Part shown: one piece after another, positions 7,922 through 16,789 of the stretch
Position numbering within the stretch: position 1 is the stretch's first letter
How the letters are laid out: the number at the start of each line of letters is the position of its first letter
NCBI RefSeq assembly: GCF_018343695.1
Contig: NZ_JAGYPJ010000001.1
Coordinates: 1,375,001 to 1,439,000, forward strand
Direction: 5' to 3'
Origin: Lederbergia citrisecunda
GTDB lineage: Bacteria; Bacillota; Bacilli; Bacillales; Bacillaceae_C
DNA: 64,000 bases
Made by a program: the position numbers and the translations under genes
Notes under the pieces: model-generated
Told to the model about the DNA's origin: nothing
What the model saw: the letters and a program-made list of their open reading frames with translations, nothing else
The model's database searches: none

Positions 7922-9541
7922 TTGATTACAGTAACTAATGTTAGTCTCAGATACGGAGACAGGAAATTGTTTGAAGATATAAATTTAAAATTTACACCTG
8001 GAAACTGCTATGGATTAATTGGAGCAAACGGTGCTGGGAAATCGACATTCGTAAAAATATTATCAGGCGAAATTGAACCGCAAACAGGATCCGTTTCTAT
8101 TACTCCTGGTGAGCGCCTAGCTGTCTTAAAACAGGATCACTTTCAATATGAAGATGAAGAAGTACTCAAAGTGGTTGTAATGGGACACACTCGTCTTTAT
8201 GAAATTATGCAAGAAAAGGACGCTATCTATATGAAAGCTGACTTTTCAGAAGCGGACGGAATGAGAGCTGCCGAGCTTGAAGGTGAATTTGCGGAATTAA
8301 ACGGATGGGAAGCAGAATCTGAAGCAGCAATATTGCTTAAAGGTCTGGGGATCAATGAAACACTCCATACTAAAAAAATGGCAGAGCTGGCAGGTTCTGA
8401 AAAAGTAAAAGTACTTTTGGCTCAAGCGTTGTTTGGAAAACCTGATATTTTGCTTCTTGATGAGCCAACAAACCACCTTGATATTAAAGCAATTCAATGG
8501 CTTGAAGAATTCTTGATTAACTTTGAAAATACAGTTATCGTAGTTTCCCACGATCGACATTTTTTAAATAAAGTATGTACCAATATTGCTGACCTTGATT
8601 TTGGTAAAATTCAAATTTACGTCGGCAACTATGATTTCTGGTATGAATCTAGCCAGCTAGCATCAAGAATGGCACAAGATGCCAATAAGAAAAAAGAGGA
8701 AAAGATTAAAGAACTACAAGCTTTTATTGCAAGGTTTAGTGCAAATGCGTCAAAATCAAAACAAGCTACATCAAGAAAGAAATTACTTGATAAAATTACA
8801 CTTGATGATATCCAGCCTTCTTCACGACGTTATCCTTTTGTAGGTTTCAGCCCAAATCGTGAAATCGGAAATGATCTATTAAGAGTGGAGGGCCTGTCTA
8901 AAACTATAGATGGCGTTAAAGTTTTAGACAATGTGAGCTTCATAATGGACAAGAATGATAAAATTGCGTTAGTTGGTAGAAATGAAATAGCCAAAACGAC
9001 TTTATTTAAAATATTAGCTGGTGAAATGGAACCCGATGCTGGTACTTTTAAATGGGGAGTTACAACGTCGCAAGCGTATTTCCCTAAGGATAACTCTGAA
9101 TACTTTGAAGGCACTGATCTAAACCTAGTGGATTGGCTAAGGCAGTTCTCACCGCAAGATGACAGCGAAAGCTTTTTGCGTGGATTCCTAGGAAGAATGC
9201 TATTTTCAGGTGACGAAGTGTTGAAAAAAGCATCTGTGCTTTCAGGTGGAGAAAAAGTAAGATGTATGTTATCGAAAATGATGCTAAGTGGCTCAAACGT
9301 GCTTCTATTGGATGAGCCTACGAACCATTTAGACCTAGAATCGATTACAGCACTTAATAACGGCTTAATTAGTTTTAAAGGATCCATTATTTTTGCATCT
9401 CATGACCATCAGTTTATTCAAACAACTGCCAATCGGATAATTGATATTACTCCTAAAGGTATTATCGATAAGCAAATGTCTTATGATGAATATCTTGAAA
9501 ATAATGAGTTGCAAAAACAACTAGAAGAAATGTACGCATAA
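7922..9541 (+). CDS. ykpA: ABC-F family ATP-binding protein YkpA
   Basis: Soluble duplicated ABC ATPase of the ABC-F type (539 residues), presumed to act on the ribosome. Domain 1 has Walker A GANGAGKST and Walker B LLLDEPTNHLD; an inter-domain linker contains ARFSANASKSKQATSRKK; domain 2 has SGGEKVR and a second LLLDEPTNHLD. The second Walker A reads GRNEIAKTT, lacking the canonical GxxGxGKS glycines; the B. subtilis YkpA version is similarly degenerate. Domain 1 also has GSEKVK where LSGGE is expected. The start is TTG 7922 after GGAGGAAGGG. Neither membrane domains nor an antibiotic-resistance context is visible. Confidence 0.93.
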   Translation: MITVTNVSLRYGDRKLFEDINLKFTPGNCYGLIGANGAGKSTFVKILSGEIEPQTGSVSITPGERLAVLKQDHFQYEDEEVLKVVVMGHTRLYEIMQEKDAIYMKADFSEADGMRAAELEGEFAELNGWEAESEAAILLKGLGINETLHTKKMAELAGSEKVKVLLAQALFGKPDILLLDEPTNHLDIKAIQWLEEFLINFENTVIVVSHDRHFLNKVCTNIADLDFGKIQIYVGNYDFWYESSQLASRMAQDANKKKEEKIKELQAFIARFSANASKSKQATSRKKLLDKITLDDIQPSSRRYPFVGFSPNREIGNDLLRVEGLSKTIDGVKVLDNVSFIMDKNDKIALVGRNEIAKTTLFKILAGEMEPDAGTFKWGVTTSQAYFPKDNSEYFEGTDLNLVDWLRQFSPQDDSESFLRGFLGRMLFSGDEVLKKASVLSGGEKVRCMLSKMMLSGSNVLLLDEPTNHLDLESITALNNGLISFKGSIIFASHDHQFIQTTANRIIDITPKGIIDKQMSYDEYLENNELQKQLEEMYA

Positions 9542-9567
9542 AAAAAACCGTAGCTGCCTTTCTCATC

Positions 9568-9606
9568 TATGTACGAGCCAACTGGATGTCGTTGACATAT
9601 GAAATA
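9568..9606 (+). repeat. Degenerate intergenic repeat copy A
   Basis: TATGTACGAGCC ... GTCGTTGACATATG resembles the right half of the better preserved copy at 35296-35468 (ATGTTCGAGCC ... GTCGTTGTTGACTTATCG). Weak similarity, read by eye. Confidence 0.3.
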
Positions 9607-9670
9607 AACATTCCTCTATCCAACTTTTACTGTGTGTTTAAGGTGGATATGCGCTAGAGCAGGTTAATAA

Positions 9671-9718
9671 GGTAAGAAATACCCGGATGATAAGTGAACT
9701 TCCGGGTATTTTCTTACC
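9671..9718. terminator. Bidirectional terminator, ykpA / 2Duf
   Basis: Outer arms GGTAAGAAATACCCGGA and TCCGGGTATTTTCTTACC form a 16-17 bp stem around a 13-nt loop. It sits between convergent ykpA and the 2Duf-like gene and includes the latter's stop codon. Confidence 0.8.
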
Positions 9719-10586
9719 CTTTTAATAATAAATGTTCTGTTTTCAATAAGATTTGTTCCAATTTTTTGGCATTCCTCTTATACATTTGTTTTGCCTCTTC
9801 GGATTCGGTTTGCAAGGAATAAGATTCTAAATCAGCTTGACATTTTTTTAATGCACTTAAAAGACTTTGCCTTGGCTTTGGCTCTGGAATTTGGATTTTA
9901 TCATCATAAATATCAACAGTAAGCTGTCCGTATGAATCAACTTGGCCAACATACACATTATCAATAGCAACATTCAGCTTCTCAAGTTCCATCTCCAACC
10001 ATGCTCTCGTTAAACCACTCGCAGCTAATGCAGCATCCATTATTTCCCCTTCTAAAATAACGGTTTGCGGCACTTTTTCAGGAGCGACATCAAGTTGTAA
10101 ATCTGTAGGAGTTAATGGCTGTTTCTCTTTCTTTAGCAACACACTTAAATCTCCGTTTGCTTCTAGAACTGCAAATTCTACATCAGCAACTTGAAAGGCG
10201 TTTTTCTTTCTCAGTAACTGCATTAATTCATCGACGGAGTATTGCTCTTTTCTTAAATTTTCTTCTTGTATTTTTCCTTCCTTAATGACAACGGTTGAAG
10301 TGCCTTCAATAAAACTTCGTGCTTTTTTACTTTTCATGCCAATAAACCCTGCAATAAAAGGAATAGCTGTCCAAACGAGCAAACTGTAAACACCATTCAT
10401 AAAATTACTCTCAAGACCTGTAGATATTTCAGCAGCGATACTACCAATAGTAATGCCGGCGATATATTCAAAAAACGATAGATGGGATAGTTGTTTTTTC
10501 CCAAGAACTTTCGTCAGCAAAAAAAGGACAAATACGAGTATAGACGATCTTATAATGATTTCAAGCCAACTTGGGACATCCATCAT
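9714..10586 (-). CDS. 2Duf-like spore inner-membrane protein (DUF421 plus C-terminal DUF1657)
   Basis: A 290-residue protein with three hydrophobic segments (about 10-29, 34-53, 64-84), a DUF421/YetF cytoplasmic region, and a C-terminal 50 residues (LKKCQADLESYSLQTESEE onward) that align with the two small DUF1657 proteins encoded just upstream (LKTAQASLEGFALDTDN). This DUF421-DUF1657 architecture is that of 2Duf, which accompanies spoVA2mob in heat-resistant spores and affects inner-membrane rigidity and wet-heat resistance. Here no spoVAC, spoVAD or spoVAEb is adjacent. It is the last gene of a three-gene run; expression in the forespore is inferred, not seen. Confidence 0.85.
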   Translation of the reverse strand: MMDVPSWLEIIIRSSILVFVLFLLTKVLGKKQLSHLSFFEYIAGITIGSIAAEISTGLESNFMNGVYSLLVWTAIPFIAGFIGMKSKKARSFIEGTSTVVIKEGKIQEENLRKEQYSVDELMQLLRKKNAFQVADVEFAVLEANGDLSVLLKKEKQPLTPTDLQLDVAPEKVPQTVILEGEIMDAALAASGLTRAWLEMELEKLNVAIDNVYVGQVDSYGQLTVDIYDDKIQIPEPKPRQSLLSALKKCQADLESYSLQTESEEAKQMYKRNAKKLEQILLKTEHLLLKG

Positions 10587-10597
10587 CTGTATCCCCC

Positions 10598-10804
10598 TTA
10601 CGAATTCCTATATTGCAGCTCTTCAGCCTTCATAAATTCAATTCTTTGCTGAAGGTCATGTATGACATCATCAATCTCCATCATACATTCATGAAAAATG
10701 GCACTTGCCTCTTGGTCCTTTGTTATTTGAGCTAGACGACTGAATTCAGATTGAATAGCCTTTGCACTTGCGAGGGTTGCTTTTACATTTGTAAATACAG
10801 TCAT
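10598..10804 (-). CDS. DUF1657 small protein (second copy)
   Basis: A 68-residue protein, largely helical by composition, of the DUF1657 family found almost only in spore formers and often beside spoVA and yetF-type genes. MTVFTNVKATLASAKAIQ begins at ATG 10804, eight bases after GGAGG; upstream in-frame ATGs are worse placed. It ends 11 nt before the 2Duf-like gene, so translation of both from one mRNA is likely. Its domain is homologous to the C-terminus of that protein, suggesting they assemble together (inference). Confidence 0.85.
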   Translation of the reverse strand: MTVFTNVKATLASAKAIQSEFSRLAQITKDQEASAIFHECMMEIDDVIHDLQQRIEFMKAEELQYRNS

Positions 10805-10832
10805 TATCATTTCCTCCGAACTATTCAAAGGG

Positions 10833-10860
10833 AACAGAGTGATGAATGCATCACTCTGTT
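10833..10860. other. 12-bp hairpin between the two DUF1657 genes
   Basis: AACAGAGTGATG-AATG-CATCACTCTGTT is a perfect inverted repeat with a 4-nt loop. On the coding (minus) strand it is not followed by a T-run, so mRNA processing or stability is as plausible as termination. Confidence 0.5.
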
Positions 10861-10929
10861 TGTTGAAAATTTTTTTTAATTCCTAGGAAGACATTGCACT
10901 TTCTAGACTTTTAGGAATTGTGTAATATT

Positions 10930-11133
10930 TTACTGATTATATTGTGGCTCTTCCTGCATAATTTCCTGCATGCGTGGTGTTAAAGTGTCAATGACTGCTT
11001 GAGTTTGCTGCGCACACATTTTGTACAGTTGTTTCGCTTGCTGGTTATCGGTATCCAACGCAAAACCTTCCAAGCTCGCCTGTGCAGTTTTTAATCCTGT
11101 AACTGTTTGCTGTACCTTATTAATAACTGTCAA
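10930..11133 (-). CDS. DUF1657 small protein (first copy)
   Basis: A 67-residue DUF1657 protein with the typical core GLKTAQASLEGFALDTDNQQ followed by AKQLYKMCAQQTQ. It starts with TTG at 11133, with GGGAGG eight bases upstream. It is the first gene of the group leading to the second DUF1657 gene and the 2Duf-like gene; a 125-nt spacer containing a 12-bp hairpin separates it from the second copy. Function unknown; family context points to the spore membrane. Confidence 0.85.
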   Translation of the reverse strand: MTVINKVQQTVTGLKTAQASLEGFALDTDNQQAKQLYKMCAQQTQAVIDTLTPRMQEIMQEEPQYNQ

Positions 11134-11209
11134 TGTATTGCCCTCCCTGTGATTGTTCTTTTGAACGTTTCTATTTTGTGATTAATTTTCGGACATTATT
11201 AGATGAAAA

Positions 11210-11236
11210 AAATACCTATCATCTCGATAGGTATTT
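11210..11236 (-). terminator. Hairpin AAATACCTATC / GATAGGTATTT
   Basis: 11-bp arms with a 5-nt loop, followed on the minus strand by TTTTTTT. Its stem resembles the terminator at 11391-11409 and may be a duplicate. It lies upstream of the first DUF1657 gene and so isolates it from the permease gene behind. Confidence 0.7.
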
Positions 11237-11390
11237 CTGACGTTTTACAATCGCTTGCATTCTTCAAAGCTTCCCTTCTTGCGTTGCTCACCGTATAGTG
11301 TGCAAATTCTCTTTAAAGAAGACTTTGCGCCTCGAATGACACGTTTCCTACTGAATATACATTAAAATAAATTTAGCCACAAACTAAAAA

Positions 11391-11409
11391 ACCTATCATA
11401 ACGATAGGT
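11391..11409 (-). terminator. Terminator of AI-2E family permease gene
   Basis: ACCTATC-ATAAC-GATAGGT followed on the minus strand by a run of T residues, directly after the stop of the 11420-12490 gene. Confidence 0.8.
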
Positions 11410-11419
11410 ATTTCACAAC

Positions 11420-12490
11420 TTATTCTAGTCGAATATAACGATAAATATGGCTTACGATCACTTTTAATAAAGCATAGGCAGGTACAGCTAGTATTAAGCC
11501 AAGAAGACCGCCAAATTGACCTGCAACAAGTAACACAAAAATAATTGTCAACGGATGCATATTCAACGCTTTTCCCATGACAAATGGCGAAACAAGATTG
11601 CTTTCAAATTGCTGGACTACAACCGCTACGATAACGACTAACAGTGCTTGTAAAGGAGAAGTAAACAACCCTACGATTACTGCGGGCAACGTCCCAATCC
11701 ACGGCCCAACGAAGGGAATGACATTCGTCAACATCGCAAGAACACCAAGAATTAACGCATAATCTAATCCAATGATTAAATATCCAATAAAAGCTAATGT
11801 CCCTACACAAAGACTTACGATTAGCTGGCCTTGAATATATGAACTTAGAGCTCCATCCATTTCTTCTAATATTTCATCAGCTTCTTTTTGATGTCTTTTC
11901 GGCAATATTTTTTCTAAGAACTTTGGAGCATGCTTGCCATCTTTCAGCATGAAAAATAACACAAATGGTACGAGAGCAAAGATCATGACCATATTGGCAA
12001 TAAATCCAACTGTACCAGCAATTTTAGAACCAAATCCTTGTAAAATCAAACTGGCATTTTGCTCAAATTGTTTTGTAAATTTCTCTACAGAAAAATAATT
12101 ACTTTGTTGGAATTGTACAAACCAATCCTTTTCTGTAAGAGACATAGCCCAGGTTTGTATGTTTTGAGCATATGCTGGAATATTTTCGATTAATAAATTA
12201 AATTGTTTTTGCAGTTCTGGACCAATTAATAATACCGCTCCTGTTGCCAGCCCCGCTATTGCGATAAACATGATAACAATTGATAGTGTTCGGGGAATTT
12301 TTCGTGAAAGGAAGTTAACAGCTGGCCGTAGTACGTAATATAAGACTCCCGCTAATATAATTGGTGGGAATAATGTTTTTACAATAATAACAAGTGGAGT
12401 AAATATAAACCTAATTTTTGTTCCAAGCAAAATGATTAAAAAAATCATGATGATGGCGATTCCTAGTTTAAACCATTTTTCCTTAAACAT
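11420..12490 (-). CDS. AI-2E family transporter (PerM/YubA-like permease)
   Basis: Integral membrane protein of about 356 residues with some eight hydrophobic segments: two near the N-terminus, a central soluble stretch (about 85-150), and the conserved C-terminal cluster including TNVIPFVGPWIGTLPAVIVG. This fits the AI-2E/UPF0118 family. Family members have been linked to autoinducer-2 export, Na+/H+ antiport or other export, so the substrate is open. ATG 12490 is preceded by GAGGAG; an upstream ATG at 12502 overlaps that site. Single gene, divergent from pepF. Confidence 0.88.
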   Translation of the reverse strand: MFKEKWFKLGIAIIMIFLIILLGTKIRFIFTPLVIIVKTLFPPIILAGVLYYVLRPAVNFLSRKIPRTLSIVIMFIAIAGLATGAVLLIGPELQKQFNLLIENIPAYAQNIQTWAMSLTEKDWFVQFQQSNYFSVEKFTKQFEQNASLILQGFGSKIAGTVGFIANMVMIFALVPFVLFFMLKDGKHAPKFLEKILPKRHQKEADEILEEMDGALSSYIQGQLIVSLCVGTLAFIGYLIIGLDYALILGVLAMLTNVIPFVGPWIGTLPAVIVGLFTSPLQALLVVIVAVVVQQFESNLVSPFVMGKALNMHPLTIIFVLLVAGQFGGLLGLILAVPAYALLKVIVSHIYRYIRLE

Positions 12491-12641
12491 AATTCTCCTC
12501 ATTTCTCTCTTTTTCCAAGGCTTTGTATTGATATTATCGCATTTTTTCTACTGAATTCCAATGTTTTCTATTTTCTCATAGCGCATATTAAAAAGGTCCG
12601 ATATAATTAGTGTGTCGAAATAAATTTTTAGGAGGATTAAA

Positions 12642-14453
12642 ATGGAAGCTACAGAAAGACGATTATCACGATCAGAAGTTCCTGAACACCTTACGTGGGA
12701 TTTGAGAGATCTATTTCAAACAGATGAAGAGTGGGAAAAAGAGTTAAAAGCTGTTCAAGAAAGTGTACCCTTATTGACTTCATTTAAAGGTCGTTTAGGG
12801 GAAAGCGCTGATATATTACTTACGTGCTTGAATGAAATGGAGTCCCTAGAAAAACGATTAATCCGCGTTGCAACCTTTTCAAATTTACGTCAATCAGCAG
12901 ATGGTACAGACCCTGTTAACCAAGGGAATTCCTCCAAGGTTGCTGCGATGCTTGCAAAAATAAGTGCTGATTTATCTTTTATTCAATCTGAAATATTAGA
13001 CTTGCCTGACGGTACAGTAGATACATATATAAACGAAAATAAGGATTTACAGAAATTCTCTAAATATTTATCAGATATTCTTGATAAGAAACCATATAAA
13101 CTATCTCCTGACACAGAGAAGGCATTAGCATCTCTTGGAGAAGTGTTAGATGCTCCATATACAGTGTATCAATTTAGTAAATCTTCCGATATGCAGTTTG
13201 ATTCCATTCAGGATGATAACGGAAATGTTCTTCCAATGTCTTTCGCATTATTTGAGGACCGATATGAACTTGTTCCGGATACAGATTTAAGAAGAAAAGC
13301 ATATGATTCTTTCGTGAACACTTTAAGACAGTATAAAAATACATTCGGTGCCAATTATGCAACAGAAGTAAAGAAACAAGTGGCAATGGGTCGTTTACGC
13401 AATTATGAATCCGTTACACATATGCTACTTGCACCTCAACAAGTTTCCTTAGAGATGTATCATAATCAATTAGATATTATCCAGAAGGAACTTGCACCGC
13501 ATATGCGCAAATTCGCAAAGCTTAAAAAAGAAGTATTGAATCTTGATACAATGAAGTTTTCCGATTTAAAAGCTCCACTTGATCCAGAGTTTAATCCAAC
13601 GACTACATATGAAGAAGCTTCTGAAACGATTTTATCTGCCTTATCAATTATGGGTGAAGAATATAATGAAGCGATGAAAAAAGCATTGACAGAAAGATGG
13701 GTAGATTTAGCAGATAATGTAGGTAAATCTACAGGTGCATTCTGCTCTAGTCCATATGGCGTTCATCCATATATATTAATCACATGGACAGATACAATGA
13801 GAGGTGCCTTTATCCTAGCTCACGAACTTGGTCATGCAGGTCACTTCTATTTGGCTGGACGTAATCAGGATTTAATCAATACTCGCCCTTCTATGTATTG
13901 TATTGAGGCTCCTTCTACGATTAATGAATTAATTCTTGGAGAGCATATTTTATCTAAAGCAGATGATCCAAGAATGAAACGTTGGGTAATTTTACAATTA
14001 CTTGGTACATATTATCATAATTTTGTTACACATTTATTAGAGGCCGAGTTCCAACGTAGAGTATATAACCTTGCTGAAAATGGAACACCACTAACTGCAA
14101 GTGTATTTTGTGAACAAAAAGCAAATGTATTAAAAGATTTCTGGGGAGACACTGTAGAAATTGATGAAGGTGCCAGCCTTACTTGGATGAGGCAACCACA
14201 TTATTATATGGGATTGTACCCTTATACGTACTCAGCTGGGTTAACGGTTGCAACTGCTGCTGCACAAATGATTAAAGAAGAAGGTCAACCAGCAGTCGAT
14301 CGTTGGCTTGAACTATTAAAAGCTGGTGGAACATTAAAACCTCTTGATTTAATTAAAATTTCTGGGGTTGATATGTCTAAGCCTGATGCGATAAAAAAAG
14401 CTGTGGCATATGTTGGATCATTAATTGATGAATTAGAAAAAAGTTATAATTAA
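12642..14453 (+). CDS. pepF: Oligoendopeptidase F (M3 metallopeptidase)
   Basis: Cytoplasmic zinc endopeptidase that cleaves short peptides (about 7-17 residues). The 603-residue length is typical. The zinc site HELGHAGHF (HExxH) lies about two thirds through, followed by the third-ligand Glu region NELILGEHIL and the substrate-binding PHYYMGLYPYTYSAGL. The N-terminal oligoendopeptidase F domain is complete. AGGAGG precedes the ATG; a TATAAT at 12602-12607 is a likely -10 element, though the -35 is poor. The gene ends at a strong bidirectional terminator shared with trhO. Confidence 0.95.
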   Translation: MEATERRLSRSEVPEHLTWDLRDLFQTDEEWEKELKAVQESVPLLTSFKGRLGESADILLTCLNEMESLEKRLIRVATFSNLRQSADGTDPVNQGNSSKVAAMLAKISADLSFIQSEILDLPDGTVDTYINENKDLQKFSKYLSDILDKKPYKLSPDTEKALASLGEVLDAPYTVYQFSKSSDMQFDSIQDDNGNVLPMSFALFEDRYELVPDTDLRRKAYDSFVNTLRQYKNTFGANYATEVKKQVAMGRLRNYESVTHMLLAPQQVSLEMYHNQLDIIQKELAPHMRKFAKLKKEVLNLDTMKFSDLKAPLDPEFNPTTTYEEASETILSALSIMGEEYNEAMKKALTERWVDLADNVGKSTGAFCSSPYGVHPYILITWTDTMRGAFILAHELGHAGHFYLAGRNQDLINTRPSMYCIEAPSTINELILGEHILSKADDPRMKRWVILQLLGTYYHNFVTHLLEAEFQRRVYNLAENGTPLTASVFCEQKANVLKDFWGDTVEIDEGASLTWMRQPHYYMGLYPYTYSAGLTVATAAAQMIKEEGQPAVDRWLELLKAGGTLKPLDLIKISGVDMSKPDAIKKAVAYVGSLIDELEKSYN

Positions 14454-14459
14454 AACATT

Positions 14460-14492
14460 AAACCCGATATCCATAAGGTAGATATCGGGTTT
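14460..14492. terminator. Bidirectional terminator, pepF / trhO
   Basis: AAACCCGATATC / GATATCGGGTTT, a perfect 12-bp stem between convergent genes. Confidence 0.85.
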
Positions 14493-14511
14493 ATTAATGA
14501 TTATTGGTTTA

Positions 14512-15480
14512 TTAATTTACAGCCATTTCTTTTTCGAGCTGGCTTAATCTTTCTTTCACTTCTTCTTCAGAAAGACCGTGTTCTTTAATATACATATTTC
14601 TCGGATGAACACGACATTCATCTGTACAGCTTCTCATATATTTATGCTCATTTTCTTCTGAGCAGAGGAATTGTCTATTACATTCTGGGTTTGCACAATT
14701 TACATATCGTTCAGATGGAGTGCCATCAAAGTATTCACGTCCGACAATCACGTGCTCTTTTCGATTTATAGGAACAGCAATTCTTTGATCAAACACATAA
14801 CATTGACCGTCCCAAAGCTCCCCTTGAACTTCTGGATCTTTTCCATATGTGACGATTCCACCGTGTAACTGAGAAACATCTTCAAAGCCTTCTCTAACAA
14901 GCCAGCCTGAAAATTTTTCACAACGAATGCCGCCTGTGCAATATGTTAAAATCTTTTTGCCTTCCAATTGGTGCTTATTCTCTCTCACCCAATTTGGCAA
15001 ATCGCGAAATGTTTCTATATCTGGACGAATCGCTCCACGAAAATGACCTAAGTCAAATTCATAATCGTTCCTTGCGTCTAGAATGACAGTATTTTCATCC
15101 TGCATTGCTTCATAAAATTCTTTCGGACTTAAATAATTACCAGTAATTTGATGAGGATCGATATCATCTTCTAAACGAAGGGTTACCAACTCAGAACGAG
15201 GACGAACATGCATTTTCTTAAAAGCATGTTGATCTGCATCATCAATTTTAAATACGATTGTCTCAAAGCGCGGATCATTTTTCATTTCATTCATATACAT
15301 TTCTGTCTGATCCCAAGTTCCAGAAACTGTACCATTGATTCCTTCTGATGCGACTAAAATACGTCCTTTTAGACCAATTTCCTTACAAAATGCTAAATGA
15401 TTTTTAGCAAATTCTTCTGGATTTTCGATATGGACATATTGATAGTACAATAATACACGATACTTTTGATTTTCTGACAT
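14512..15480 (-). CDS. trhO: tRNA uridine(34) hydroxylase TrhO (rhodanese family)
   Basis: Catalyses oxygen-dependent hydroxylation of wobble uridine 34 in tRNA, a step toward 5-methoxyuridine. The 322-residue protein has an N-terminal acylphosphatase-like region ([13 protein letters not shown]), a rhodanese domain with [17 protein letters not shown], the catalytic loop [10 protein letters not shown], and a Cys-rich C-terminus ([18 protein letters not shown]). It corresponds to B. subtilis YbfQ. A weak AGGTGG site precedes the ATG. Monocistronic. Confidence 0.93.
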   Translation of the reverse strand: MSENQKYRVLLYYQYVHIENPEEFAKNHLAFCKEIGLKGRILVASEGINGTVSGTWDQTEMYMNEMKNDPRFETIVFKIDDADQHAFKKMHVRPRSELVTLRLEDDIDPHQITGNYLSPKEFYEAMQDENTVILDARNDYEFDLGHFRGAIRPDIETFRDLPNWVRENKHQLEGKKILTYCTGGIRCEKFSGWLVREGFEDVSQLHGGIVTYGKDPEVQGELWDGQCYVFDQRIAVPINRKEHVIVGREYFDGTPSERYVNCANPECNRQFLCSEENEHKYMRSCTDECRVHPRNMYIKEHGLSEEEVKERLSQLEKEMAVN

Positions 15481-15719
15481 GACAAAATACCACCTATCAT
15501 CTTATATTTGCAAGATATAAACGTGTTTAGGAGGATATAGTTTCGGATTGATTCCGAAAGATATACACTTTATTCTTACTCAAGGTATTGTACAGTTATC
15601 ATAAAAAAAAATCAAGAATGAACTTACTTCCAATATTTTTTCTGAGGTAAAATATTTTTCTATCGAAAAAAAATTAAGTTATAATAATATTAAAAGTTTT
15701 TACTAGAAAGGATGAGACA

Positions 15720-16610
15720 ATGACCGATGCTGAAAAGTTTGTAAACACAATTAGACATAAGAAATTACCTAGGAAAATACTTTTGTTTCGCATCCTCCTC
15801 GTAACATTCGGCGCTGCTTTAATGGCAGTTGCTCTCGAGCTATTCCTCGTTCCTAATCATATTTTAGATGGAGGTATTACCGGAATATCCATCATTATCG
15901 CCCATTTTACAGGTTGGCGTCTTGGAATTATTATCTTTACACTCAATCTTCCATTTATTTATATAGGTTACAAACAAATTGGTAAAACGTTTGCTTTGAC
16001 AACCTTATACGGCATTTTTATTTTGTCCGTAACGTCTATATTTCTCCATAACATGATCGTAGTTACCGACGATCTTTTATTAGACACTGTTTTTGGTGGT
16101 ATTATACTTGGAATGGGTGTAGGTATCGTTATTCGTTATGGAGGATCCTTAGATGGCACTGAGGTCTTATCCATCTTGCTTAATAATAAACTGCCCTTCT
16201 CAGTCGGTGAAATCATCATGTTCTTTAATTTCTTTATTTTTACAACAGCTGGGTTTGTTTTTAGTTGGGAACGAGCAATGTACTCAATTATTACTTATTT
16301 TATTGCTTTTAAAGTAATTGATATTGTCGTTGAAGGGTTGGATGAATCAAAATCAGCCTGGATCATTACAGAAAAAGCAGAAGAAATTGGGGATGCTATA
16401 TTAGCAAGACTTGGACGAGGGGTCACGTATTTAAAAGGCGAAGGTGCCTATACTGGCGATGACAAAAAAGTAATTTTTTGCGTTCTAACTAGGCTGGAAG
16501 AAGCAAAATTAAAATCAATTATTGAAGAACTCGATAGTAGCGCCTTCCTTGCGATTGCCAATATATCTGAAGTTCGCGGAGGACGGTTCAAGAAAAAACA
16601 TATTCATTGA
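15720..16610 (+). CDS. YitT family membrane protein (DUF2179 C-terminus)
   Basis: A 296-residue membrane protein with five to six hydrophobic segments in the first 210 residues, a conserved RYGGSLDGTEVLS loop, and a C-terminal soluble DUF2179 domain (about 215-290). Bacilli carry several paralogues (YitT, YpjC, YqfU, YvjA); which one this is cannot be settled. Function is unknown, possibly transport. ATG is preceded by AAAGGATGAG, and TATAAT at 15680-15685 is a plausible -10. No partner genes. Confidence 0.88.
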   Translation: MTDAEKFVNTIRHKKLPRKILLFRILLVTFGAALMAVALELFLVPNHILDGGITGISIIIAHFTGWRLGIIIFTLNLPFIYIGYKQIGKTFALTTLYGIFILSVTSIFLHNMIVVTDDLLLDTVFGGIILGMGVGIVIRYGGSLDGTEVLSILLNNKLPFSVGEIIMFFNFFIFTTAGFVFSWERAMYSIITYFIAFKVIDIVVEGLDESKSAWIITEKAEEIGDAILARLGRGVTYLKGEGAYTGDDKKVIFCVLTRLEEAKLKSIIEELDSSAFLAIANISEVRGGRFKKKHIH

Positions 16611-16620
16611 GGAAGTACAA

Positions 16621-16705
16621 CTGTCCGACAGCTTATGTTCGTCGACGAGGAACTACCGATATATATTGACTTATCGTAGGGAAAAAGACAGAAGTTTTCT
16701 TGTTG
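16621..16705 (+). repeat. Degenerate intergenic repeat copy B
   Basis: Contains TATGTTCGTCGACGAG and ATTGACTTATCGTAGGGAAA, matching the core of copies at 35296-35468 and 42185-42305. Lies between convergent genes. Confidence 0.5.
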
Positions 16706-16755
16706 AAAAGTTACACCCATGGTTTAAACTTTTATACCATCCTTTTTTAAAAAAA

Positions 16756-16778
16756 CTGTCCCTTTTTTCCAGGGACAG
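16756..16778 (-). terminator. Terminator of MFS exporter gene
   Basis: CTGTCCCT / AGGGACAG with a TTTTTCC loop; on the minus strand it is followed by seven T residues. Confidence 0.85.
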
Positions 16779-16789
16779 CTTCTACAATA

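Noticed and set aside
8830-9387. 185-codon frame antisense to ykpA
   Set aside because: No ribosome site and no family resemblance; ykpA is clearly coding here.
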